9,587 bases of DNA. It comes from an uncultured Fidelibacterota bacterium. GTDB lineage: Bacteria > Marinisomatota > Marinisomatia > Marinisomatales > UBA1611. Below the pieces are notes generated by a model. The model saw nothing but the letters and a program-made list of their open reading frames with translations. It was not told the DNA's origin and ran no database searches. Position 1 is the stretch's first letter; each line of letters opens with the position of its first letter. The position numbers and the translations under genes are program-made. Where the stretch lies: the NCBI GenBank assembly GCA_913041325.1, contig CAJWHU010000049.1:1-9587 (forward strand). Reading direction: 5' to 3'. Of the stretch, positions 1 to 6,713 are shown piece by piece.

Positions 1-527
1 GCCGACCAAGAAGAGAGGTCAACGCATTAATGAAACTCCTTTTTACAACAATAAACTCAGAGATAAAAAAGTTGAACGAAGAAAACGTAAAATTTTCAAT
101 CATCGGCGATTTAAAGGAGTTACCAGAACAAACTTTAAATGGTCTTCAGAGTGGGGTAAATCTGACAAAAGAAAATAGCGGTCTAGTGCTCACTCTTGCT
201 TTAAATTATGGTAGCAGACAGGAAATAATCGATGCAATTAAATTAATTGCTCGGAAAGTAAAATCTGGTCAATTGCTTCCAAGTCAAATTGATTCTGAGC
301 TGTTTTCCAAAAGTCTGCACACCAAAGATATGCCAGATCCAGATTTGCTTATTAGGACAAGCGGAGAACATCGACTAAGCAATTTTCTTCTATGGCAGAG
401 TGCATATGCAGAAATATATATGGCCGATAAATTATGGCCCGACTTTCGTAAAAACGACCTTGTGGATGCAATAATTAATTATCAATCTCGAGAACGTCGT
501 TTTGGTAGAGTAAGTTCCCAATTATAA
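1..527 (+). CDS. uppS: Undecaprenyl diphosphate synthase, 5'-truncated by window edge
   Basis: This is a cis-prenyltransferase that adds isopentenyl diphosphate units to farnesyl diphosphate to make undecaprenyl diphosphate, the lipid carrier for peptidoglycan and surface polysaccharides. It acts at the cytoplasmic face of the inner membrane. The reading frame is open from base 3 and begins with RPRREVNALM, which matches the conserved stretch just after the N-W-x-RP motif. About 75 N-terminal residues, including the catalytic Asp, therefore lie upstream of the window, and the ATG at 30 is internal rather than the start. The C-terminal half is well preserved: an IIGD motif, LNYGSR, and the signature LIRTSGEHRLSNFLLWQ followed by AYAEIY. 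These carry the two diphosphate-binding Arg, the Ser and the Glu equivalent to E. coli R194, R200, S202 and E213. It ends in RERRFG, as family members do. bamA follows after 7 nt. Identification is firm. Confidence 0.96.
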   Translation, partial: RPRREVNALMKLLFTTINSEIKKLNEENVKFSIIGDLKELPEQTLNGLQSGVNLTKENSGLVLTLALNYGSRQEIIDAIKLIARKVKSGQLLPSQIDSELFSKSLHTKDMPDPDLLIRTSGEHRLSNFLLWQSAYAEIYMADKLWPDFRKNDLVDAIINYQSRERRFGRVSSQL

Positions 528-534
528 TATAAAA

Positions 535-2958
535 ATGATTAGAGTAATATTCTCATTATTATTGATATCTCATTTAAAATCCCAGTCGGGAGACAGTGAG
601 GTTAAGTTGTTGAGTGTTGATGTGCGAGGTAATTCCATCACATCAAAGCAAACAATAGCGTCTACCTCTGGGTTGGTTGAAGGCGACAATATAAGGGTAA
701 CAGATTTTCCTAGGGCAGTAAAGCGTTTATGGCAACTAGGTCTTTTTCAAGATGTTCAAATATTATACGATCAAGAAACAAAAGATGGGATCTCAGTAAC
801 CATTGATGTGAAAGAGAACTTCATACTTGGTGACATAAAATATGACGGGAATAAAAAAATCAAAAATACTAAGATAGAAGACGAAATTGCTTTGTCTTCC
901 GGGCAAAGGATAAAACCAAACACAATCAGTAATTGTGAAGAAGCAATAAAGAAGCTTTATGCTGAGAAGGGTTATTTAAATGCAAAAATAAAACACAGCG
1001 TAGTTTTCCCAAAAGCTCAAGCAATATCAAATAGTGGCCCGGGTAAAGAACTTGTAAGAGACATTATCTTTAATATTGAAGAAAATAAAAAAACTAAAGT
1101 GAAAAATATTGTATTTGATGGTAATAAATCATTTTCAGACTTTCGGTTAAGATGGGTAATGAAAGAAACCAAGCAACAACCATGGTATTTATTCTGGCGA
1201 TCAACTTTTGATAAAAAAAAGTTTGAAGAAGATTTAAATCTTATATCGACCTTTTATAAAAATAAAGGATATAGAGATTTTCATATAGTCAAAGATACAA
1301 TAGAGTATTCTAACGATGGGCAAAAAATGAATCTGGTCTTAACTGTTGAAGAGGGACCTAAGTATAAGTATAGAAATTTTAGCTGGGAAGGCATGACACT
1401 ATTTGATGAACAGGTTTTACAGCGGGCGTTAGCAATCAAAAAGAGTGAGGATTACAGTGAAGAGGACTTTAACCTTGCAGTATATTCACGCGTACAAGGC
1501 CTTTACTTAGATAGAGGATATATCTATAGTAGAGTTGAACCTCAAGTGACCCCTGTTGGTAAAGATTCTCTTGATATACACTTCATGATAACTGAAAATC
1601 ATAAAGTGTATATAAATAATATAAAAATTTTTGGCAATACTAGAACTAGGGAGAATGTCATACGCCGCCAACTAAGAGTATTCCCTGGTGATGTATATAG
1701 TCAAGATCTTATTGCAAGAAGTTACAGAGAAGTGATGATGCTAAACTTTTTTGCTAATGTCGCGCCAAATGTAATTCCTGTCTCCGATGATAAAGTTGAT
1801 TTAGAGTTTACCGTTGAAGAAAAACCTGCCGGACAAGCGAGTGCAAACATGGGGTATTCGCAGTATTATGGGTTAACTGGAGGAGGTGGACTATCTCTGC
1901 CAAATTTTAGGGGCAAAGGTCAGAGTTTTACATTCAGTTATAATGAGGGTATCAGTTCGGGAAGCCAGAATTCATATGTGTACCAGGGAATCAATGTTGA
2001 CAGGCCCAAGAATAGAAGGATTTCAATAGGGTTTACAGATCCGATGGTCAACGACACTAAAAACCTTCTTGGAGCATCAATAGGGTATGACATGAGAGGT
2101 GGAGGTTCGGCGATGTATTATTCACCACTGGAAACTACAACAGCCTATGGGAGTTTCATGTGGGGCAGAATATTTAAATGGCCGGATGATTTTTTTAGAG
2201 GTACTTGGAGGATTATGATGAGAAGAAGATCGTACTCAGGAAGCCAAGCAGATTTAGAGAAATATGTCGGTGGTTTAACCAAAACAGATGGCATTAGCTT
2301 TGTACAAACTATAAAAAGAGATAGTAGAGATCATCCAGAGTTCCCAACACTTGGCTCTCATTTTTCACTTAACACTACCTTATCTGGGTGGATCTTAGGA
2401 GGGCAAGAAAACTTTCAAAAACATGTCATGAACCTCGAGTGGTATACCCCTACATTCTGGAAGTTTGTACTCATGAGCTCCCTTAAAATTGGAATTGCAA
2501 AAGAATTACCGGCAAGAGATGGTAGTTCTTCATACATCCCATTTTATGATCGCTTTATCATGGGTGGGAATGGAATTCCATATGGTAATCCATTAAGAGG
2601 GTATGATGATAATAGAGTCGGTCCAATTACTTCAACAGGTAATCCAATAGGCGGGAACACGTTGATAAAGATTGGTACAGAATTTCGAGTGCCATTTGCA
2701 GAAAATCCCGTAGTTTATGGACTAATATTTGCTGAAATGGGCAATGTTTGGTCTTCAGATAATTTGATGGAAAGACTAGATTTACCTCGTAATGGGCCTT
2801 TAGATTTAAGGAGATCCGTTGGAGCAGGTATTAGATTCTTCATGCCTATGATAGGGATGCTCGGATTTGATATTGGATATGGATATGATAGAGTTAATCA
2901 ATATGGTGAAAAACAACCAGCTTGGAAGACAACCCTTACTTTTGGTCAGCAATTTTAA
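535..2958 (+). CDS. bamA: BamA outer-membrane protein assembly factor (Omp85 family)
   Basis: BamA is the core of the BAM complex and folds and inserts beta-barrel proteins into the outer membrane. The 807-residue product, of usual length, starts with a short signal peptide (about residues 1-17). Five POTRA domains follow, at about 20-93, 94-186, 187-273, 274-354 and 355-430. Each has the typical strand-helix-helix pattern with a GN or GM turn, for example YDGNKKIK, FDGNKSFS and IFGNTRTRENVIRRQL. The 16-strand barrel covers about 431-807. The loop-6 lock motif is present as LRGYDD with the Arg at residue 688 (RGY in place of the common RGF). The protein ends in a beta-signal with terminal Phe (TLTFGQQF). 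The ATG lies 7 nt after uppS in an A-rich leader with no Shine-Dalgarno sequence. ompH follows after 16 nt from its preferred start, the usual partner arrangement. Confidence 0.97.
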   Translation: MIRVIFSLLLISHLKSQSGDSEVKLLSVDVRGNSITSKQTIASTSGLVEGDNIRVTDFPRAVKRLWQLGLFQDVQILYDQETKDGISVTIDVKENFILGDIKYDGNKKIKNTKIEDEIALSSGQRIKPNTISNCEEAIKKLYAEKGYLNAKIKHSVVFPKAQAISNSGPGKELVRDIIFNIEENKKTKVKNIVFDGNKSFSDFRLRWVMKETKQQPWYLFWRSTFDKKKFEEDLNLISTFYKNKGYRDFHIVKDTIEYSNDGQKMNLVLTVEEGPKYKYRNFSWEGMTLFDEQVLQRALAIKKSEDYSEEDFNLAVYSRVQGLYLDRGYIYSRVEPQVTPVGKDSLDIHFMITENHKVYINNIKIFGNTRTRENVIRRQLRVFPGDVYSQDLIARSYREVMMLNFFANVAPNVIPVSDDKVDLEFTVEEKPAGQASANMGYSQYYGLTGGGGLSLPNFRGKGQSFTFSYNEGISSGSQNSYVYQGINVDRPKNRRISIGFTDPMVNDTKNLLGASIGYDMRGGGSAMYYSPLETTTAYGSFMWGRIFKWPDDFFRGTWRIMMRRRSYSGSQADLEKYVGGLTKTDGISFVQTIKRDSRDHPEFPTLGSHFSLNTTLSGWILGGQENFQKHVMNLEWYTPTFWKFVLMSSLKIGIAKELPARDGSSSYIPFYDRFIMGGNGIPYGNPLRGYDDNRVGPITSTGNPIGGNTLIKIGTEFRVPFAENPVVYGLIFAEMGNVWSSDNLMERLDLPRNGPLDLRRSVGAGIRFFMPMIGMLGFDIGYGYDRVNQYGEKQPAWKTTLTFGQQF

Positions 2959-2963
2959 AATAT

Positions 2964-2967
2964 AGGA
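2964..2967 (+). promoter_or_regulatory. Ribosome binding site that decides the ompH start
   Basis: AGGA lies 7 nt before the ATG at 2975 but only 1 nt before the in-frame ATG at 2969, so spacing favours 2975. It is one of the few recognisable Shine-Dalgarno sequences in the window, where most leaders are just A-rich. Confidence 0.55.
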
Positions 2968-2974
2968 AATGCTT

Positions 2975-3499
2975 ATGAAAAAATACTCCAAACACTTATC
3001 GTTCAATTTTATATTTTTATTCTTTATAACTAGTGGATACTCCCAATTAAAAATTGGTTATATACAATCGGAGAGAATTCGAACAGAATATGAAGACTTC
3101 ACAGAAGCTGAATCCCAGTTGCAGATGGAATATCAAAAAGTACAAACCGAATATGAGAAAATGATTTTACAACTAGACAGCTTAAATAAAGACTATGAAG
3201 TCAAGCGTCTGATGGCTCTAGATAAAGGCGAGAGCATTAAACAGCAAATTGTACAAATGGAACGTTCAATTCAGACTTATCAGGCTGAAAAGGTTGGGCC
3301 GCAGGGAGAATTGATGAAAAAGTCAGCTCAAATGGAATATGAAATTCTTGGCAAGGTCAGAGAAGCTGTACGAAAAGTGGCGATCGATAAAAAATTCGAC
3401 TATATTATGGATGCTCAGATGGGGTTACTGTATGTTAAGCCACAATATGATATGACGGATGATGTACTACACGAACTGCGTAATATAAAATCAGAATAA
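2975..3499 (+). CDS. Periplasmic chaperone of the OmpH/Skp family
   Basis: Skp/OmpH proteins are trimeric periplasmic holdases that bind unfolded outer-membrane proteins leaving the Sec channel and carry them to BamA. From the preferred ATG at 2975 the product has 174 residues: a signal peptide MKKYSKHLS plus a hydrophobic core ending near SGYS, then QLKIGYIQSERI, the typical first strand and the 'VD/IQS.RI' type start of the mature family. A long charged, heptad-like coiled coil (roughly residues 35-120) forms the arms, and the C-terminal strand region (KFDYIMDAQMGLLYVKP) closes the body. An ATG two codons earlier (2969) is in frame but too close to AGGA. The neighbours bamA and lpxD are the classic ones for this gene. 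Its stop is in the same frame as lpxD, with only one codon between. The family is clear; the exact client range is inferred. Confidence 0.93.
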   Translation: MKKYSKHLSFNFIFLFFITSGYSQLKIGYIQSERIRTEYEDFTEAESQLQMEYQKVQTEYEKMILQLDSLNKDYEVKRLMALDKGESIKQQIVQMERSIQTYQAEKVGPQGELMKKSAQMEYEILGKVREAVRKVAIDKKFDYIMDAQMGLLYVKPQYDMTDDVLHELRNIKSE

Positions 3500-3502
3500 A
3501 AA

Positions 3503-4528
3503 TTGGAATTCACATTAAGAGAGATTGCTCATCATATAAACGGGGAAGTTGTAGGAGATCATTCTTGTAAAATAGTTGGGGTATCTGAAATTCAAAACTC
3601 GGAGCCCCAGACTATCACATTTTTAGGTAATCCTAGTTACTCAAAATTTGTTTTAAATACAAAAGCTGATGCGATAATAGTCAACGCAGCCGGTGATTTA
3701 AAGGGCAGAAATGGCATAGTTGTTGCCAATGCCCAGTTGGGCATTGCTCAGACACTAGAGTTGTTTCACCCTGCGGTTTCCAAGCAGCCATTTATTGACC
3801 CAACTGCAATAATAGATGATGATGTTCACCTAGGTTCAAATCTCACTATCGGACCAGGCTGCGTAATACAAAAAGGAACTACAATCAAAGACGGATGCGT
3901 GATCGGTCCCAAAACTGTAATAGGTTCAAACAGCCAAATTGGCGAAAATTGTATTCTCCATGCTAATGTTACTATATATAACAATATTAAAGTTGGCGAT
4001 AGGGTTGTAATCCATAGCGGGACCGTTATTGGTTGCGATGGTTATGGTTACGTGCCAATAAAAAATGGACACCAAAAAATTCCTCAAACAGGTAATGTGA
4101 TCATTCATGACGATGTAGAGATAGGCTCCAATTGTGCGATTGATAGGGCTACAATTGGAAGTACCTCAATTGGTGAAATGACAAAAATTGATAACTTAGT
4201 TCATATTGCGCACAATGTTAAAATTGGCAGAGGTTGTTTACTCACTGCGGCGTTTGCTGTAGCAGGAAGTGCAGAAATAGGAGATTTCTGTACCTTCGCG
4301 GGTCAGGTTGGTATTGCACCCCATGTTAAAGTTGGCAATAAATCTACTGTGGCTGCAAAATCAGGAGTTACGAAATCTTTAGAGGGGGGTAAGGTTTATG
4401 CTGGGATGCCTGCCAGAGACATAAGAAAGCATAACAAAAGCATAGCCTCGATAAATCTTGTTGAAAAACTATATAAAAAAGTAGACATTTTAGTTCAGAA
4501 TGCTAAAACAGATCTTGAGAAAAAATAA
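3503..4528 (+). CDS. lpxD: UDP-3-O-(3-hydroxyacyl)glucosamine N-acyltransferase
   Basis: LpxD transfers a second 3-hydroxyacyl chain from acyl carrier protein to UDP-3-O-acylglucosamine, the third step of lipid A synthesis, in the cytoplasm. The 341-residue product has the N-terminal uridine-binding domain (about 1-95, opening EFTLREIAHHINGEVVGD), a left-handed beta-helix of hexapeptide repeats (about 100-285) and a C-terminal helix. The catalytic His is H237 in HIAHN, and the GCDGYGYVP and CAIDRATIG segments are family signatures. The start is TTG: the codons before it are the ompH stop TAA and one AAA in the same frame, and the conserved N-terminus begins right after the TTG, so no other start is possible without losing conserved sequence. 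There is no Shine-Dalgarno sequence; the 3-nt gap suggests translational coupling to ompH. Its TAA overlaps the lpxC ATG by one base (TAATG). Confidence 0.97.
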   Translation: MEFTLREIAHHINGEVVGDHSCKIVGVSEIQNSEPQTITFLGNPSYSKFVLNTKADAIIVNAAGDLKGRNGIVVANAQLGIAQTLELFHPAVSKQPFIDPTAIIDDDVHLGSNLTIGPGCVIQKGTTIKDGCVIGPKTVIGSNSQIGENCILHANVTIYNNIKVGDRVVIHSGTVIGCDGYGYVPIKNGHQKIPQTGNVIIHDDVEIGSNCAIDRATIGSTSIGEMTKIDNLVHIAHNVKIGRGCLLTAAFAVAGSAEIGDFCTFAGQVGIAPHVKVGNKSTVAAKSGVTKSLEGGKVYAGMPARDIRKHNKSIASINLVEKLYKKVDILVQNAKTDLEKK

Positions 4529-5469
4529 TGGAAAGGAAGCAAAGAACAATTAGAAGTTCGCAGTCGTGTAACGGTGTTGGACTGCATACAGGAGTCAAAA
4601 CACAAATCACGTTTCACCCTGCACCAGAGAACTATGGCATACGCTTCATAAGATCTGATATTCCAGATTGCGCTGAAATTAAAGCTGATATTGATCATGT
4701 AGTGGACATATCACGGGGCACAACTATTGAAGAAAACGATGTAAGAATACATACTGTTGAGCATGCTCTAGCTGCTGTGAGTGGGCTTAGGCTAGACAAC
4801 ATATTAATTGAATTGACAGGAAAAGAGACTCCCATTATGGATGGTAGCGCTAAGGATTTTGTTGAGTGTCTGATCAAGGCTGGAATAAAAGTGCAGAATC
4901 AGAAAAGAAAAGTATTAGAGATTACAAAAGCTGTAAACTATACTAATCCTTATCGAGATATTGACATCCATGTTATTCCCTCTGATAGATTTAGAACTAC
5001 ATTTATGTTCGAATATAACCTCCCTGCTTTAGGTTCTCAATACCAAGCAATATATAACATGGAGGAAGACTTTGCTTTCGAGGTGGCACCCGCTAGAACT
5101 TTTTGCTTCCTGAGCGAAGTAGAAATGTTAAAAGAAAGAGGATTAATTAAAGGTGGAGGGTTAGAAAATGCTGTAGTCATAATTGATAGACCGATTGATG
5201 CCATAGAGATTGAAAGGTTGAAAAACTTATTTGGTATTGAGCGCAATATCATTCAAGGAGCGAATGGTATTTTAAATGGCAAAGTTTTGAGATTTAAAAA
5301 CGAACCTGTGAGGCATAAAACATTGGATTTGATTGGAGATCTAGCGCTTCTTGGTTTTCCAATTAAAGGTCATGTCACAGCTGCTAGAGCAGGTCATGCC
5401 AGCAATGTTGAGTTCGTAAAGAAATTGAAAGAACAATATTACAACGAATTAACAGAGTTACAATCATGA
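4528..5469 (+). CDS. lpxC: UDP-3-O-acyl-N-acetylglucosamine deacetylase
   Basis: LpxC is the zinc-dependent deacetylase that commits UDP-3-O-acyl-GlcNAc to lipid A synthesis. The 313-residue product starts in the standard way (QRTIRSSQSCNGVGLHTG). Visible catalytic features are TVEHALAA with the general base E78 and zinc ligand H79; PIMDGSA; ARTFCF; VRHKTLDLIGD giving zinc ligands H263 and D267; and RAGHASN with the catalytic His H290. Compared with E. coli LpxC, about 25 extra residues (roughly 221-250) lie between the VVIID strand and the NEPVRHK zinc motif. I associate this segment with Bacteroidetes-type enzymes, where LpxC is fused to FabZ. Here it is not fused: the stop TGA overlaps the fabZ ATG as ATGA. 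A weak GAG lies 8 nt before the ATG, which overlaps the lpxD stop, so coupled translation is likely. Confidence 0.97.
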   Translation: MERKQRTIRSSQSCNGVGLHTGVKTQITFHPAPENYGIRFIRSDIPDCAEIKADIDHVVDISRGTTIEENDVRIHTVEHALAAVSGLRLDNILIELTGKETPIMDGSAKDFVECLIKAGIKVQNQKRKVLEITKAVNYTNPYRDIDIHVIPSDRFRTTFMFEYNLPALGSQYQAIYNMEEDFAFEVAPARTFCFLSEVEMLKERGLIKGGGLENAVVIIDRPIDAIEIERLKNLFGIERNIIQGANGILNGKVLRFKNEPVRHKTLDLIGDLALLGFPIKGHVTAARAGHASNVEFVKKLKEQYYNELTELQS

Positions 5470-5930
5470 ACAGTTTAAAAAATAAAAAGAATTTTAATAT
5501 AAACGAAATCATTGAAATACTACCACATAGATATCCCTTTATATTAATAGATAAAATCCAGATAAATGAACCAGGAATTTCTTTGACTGCGATGAAGAAT
5601 ACGACTATAAATGAGCCCTATTTCCAAGGACATTTTCCTGGGCAGCCGATAATGCCTGGAGTTTTATCATTAGAAATGATGGCTCAAGCAGGTTCATTTT
5701 TGATGCTAAATCAGGTTGATGATCCGTTAACTAAAAATATGTTCTTCACCACAGTTGAGAAGGCCAAGTTCAAAAAACCAATTATCCCAGGTGATCAATT
5801 AACCGTAAATGTAGACCTCATTAAAAAGAAACTTAACCTATGTAAGTTTCATGGTCGTTGTAATATCGATGGTGCTTTAGCTGTTGAAGGAATATTTACT
5901 GCAAATATAGTAGACCGAGTGGGGTCATAA
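5466..5930 (+). CDS. fabZ: 3-hydroxyacyl-[acyl carrier protein] dehydratase FabZ
   Basis: FabZ dehydrates 3-hydroxyacyl-ACP in the fatty-acid elongation cycle and so competes with LpxA and LpxD for the same hydroxyacyl-ACP. The 154-residue hot-dog-fold protein has the opening ILPHRYPFILIDK, the active-site loop FQGHFPGQPIMPGVL with catalytic His H56, and LSLEMMAQAG with catalytic Glu E70 on the central helix. Later strands (FFTTVEKAKFKKPIIPGDQL) also match. Length is normal for a stand-alone FabZ. The ATG overlaps the lpxC stop by 4 nt, with a weak GAG 8 nt upstream. The stop TAA lies 1 nt before the proposed ATT start of lpxA. Placing fabZ between lpxC and lpxA puts the dehydratase and its competing acyltransferase under shared expression. 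Confidence 0.97.
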   Translation: MNSLKNKKNFNINEIIEILPHRYPFILIDKIQINEPGISLTAMKNTTINEPYFQGHFPGQPIMPGVLSLEMMAQAGSFLMLNQVDDPLTKNMFFTTVEKAKFKKPIIPGDQLTVNVDLIKKKLNLCKFHGRCNIDGALAVEGIFTANIVDRVGS

Positions 5931-5931
5931 T

Positions 5932-6705
5932 ATTTCCAAAGCAATTCATTCAACTGCAGTCATTCACTATTCTGCTTCAATTGGAGAAAATGTTCAGATT
6001 GGACCATACTCAGTCGTATCAAAAAACGTCGTAATTAAAGATGGCTGCAAAATTGGTAATCATGTAAATATAGCATCTAACACAACAGTAGGAGAGAATT
6101 GTAAGATTTATCATTGCAGTTCAATAGGTGAAATTCCACAAGATTTAAAGTTTCGAGGAGAAAAAACTGAGACTATCATTGGTTCTGACACAACTATAAG
6201 GGAGTATGTTACTATAAATCGGGGTACTGAGGAATCAGGTGCAACGAGAATAGGATCGGGTTGTCTCTTGATGGCCTCAACTCATATTGCGCACGATTGT
6301 TTCCTAGGTGACAATGTAATAATGTCTAATCTCTCTACTCTCGGTGGTCATGTCGAGCTGGGAGATTGGGTAGTTTTAGGAGGTGGTGTTTTAGTGCATC
6401 AGTTTACAAAAATAGGAGCACATGCTTTTGTTGGTGGAGGCTTCCGAGTTGTTCAGGATGTGCCTCCGTTCATTATTGCTGCAGATCATCCGCTTGTGTT
6501 CAAGGGAATTAATTCTGTTGGTTTAAAAAGGCGTGGCTTCAACCTTCAAGATAGATCAATGATAAAAAAAATATATAAAATATATTTCTTATCTGGTTCG
6601 AATAGGAAAGATTCAATAAAAAAGGTATTGACTGAGATACCATCATCTGACATTAAGAGTCAGATAGTTAACTTTGTTGAATCTTCCAATAGAGGTATCA
6701 TTTAA
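5932..6705 (+). CDS. lpxA: UDP-N-acetylglucosamine O-acyltransferase, proposed ATT start
   Basis: LpxA moves a 3-hydroxyacyl chain from ACP to the 3-OH of UDP-GlcNAc, the first step of lipid A synthesis. From ATT at 5932 the product has 257 residues (E. coli 262): a left-handed beta-helix of hexapeptide repeats to about residue 180, then a helical C-terminus. Signatures are AIHSTAVIHYSASIGENVQIGPYSVV at the N-terminus (shown here only as a pattern of hexads starting with SKAIHSTA), GEIPQDLKF, HIAHDC with catalytic His H121 (E. coli H125), GGHVELGD, LVHQF, IGAHAFVGGG and VGLKRRGF. No ATG, GTG, TTG or CTG occurs in frame between the stop at 5911-5913 and the TTG at 6268, which is deep in the helix near the active site. 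ATT fits the family start (Met-Ser-Lys-x-Ile-His-x-Thr-Ala). The Gly matching E. coli G173, the chain-length ruler, is kept. Function is firm; the start is inferred. Confidence 0.93.
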   Translation: MSKAIHSTAVIHYSASIGENVQIGPYSVVSKNVVIKDGCKIGNHVNIASNTTVGENCKIYHCSSIGEIPQDLKFRGEKTETIIGSDTTIREYVTINRGTEESGATRIGSGCLLMASTHIAHDCFLGDNVIMSNLSTLGGHVELGDWVVLGGGVLVHQFTKIGAHAFVGGGFRVVQDVPPFIIAADHPLVFKGINSVGLKRRGFNLQDRSMIKKIYKIYFLSGSNRKDSIKKVLTEIPSSDIKSQIVNFVESSNRGII

Positions 6706-6707
6706 GG
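6703..6707 (+). promoter_or_regulatory. Ribosome binding site supporting a TTG start at 6714
   Basis: TAAGG is a good match to the anti-Shine-Dalgarno complement. It lies 6 nt before the TTG at 6714 and overlaps the lpxA stop codon TAA, so ribosomes ending lpxA would sit on it. It supports the TTG as the start of the next gene. Confidence 0.5.
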
Positions 6708-6713
6708 TTTTTC

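Noticed and set aside
2969..2977. ompH start at the ATG at 2969
   Set aside because: It is only 1 nt from AGGA; the ATG at 2975 has proper 7-nt spacing and gives a standard signal peptide starting MKK.
6564..6592. AT-rich near-palindromic run (AAATATATAAAATATATTT)
   Set aside because: It is coding sequence for the lpxA C-terminal helix (KKIYKIYF) and is explained by AT-rich Lys, Ile and Tyr codons.
6268..6705. lpxA starting at the TTG at 6268 or ATG at 6271 as a short acyltransferase
   Set aside because: The conserved LpxA sequence continues unbroken upstream to 5932 in the same frame, and starting here would leave an incomplete beta-helix only eight residues before the catalytic His.
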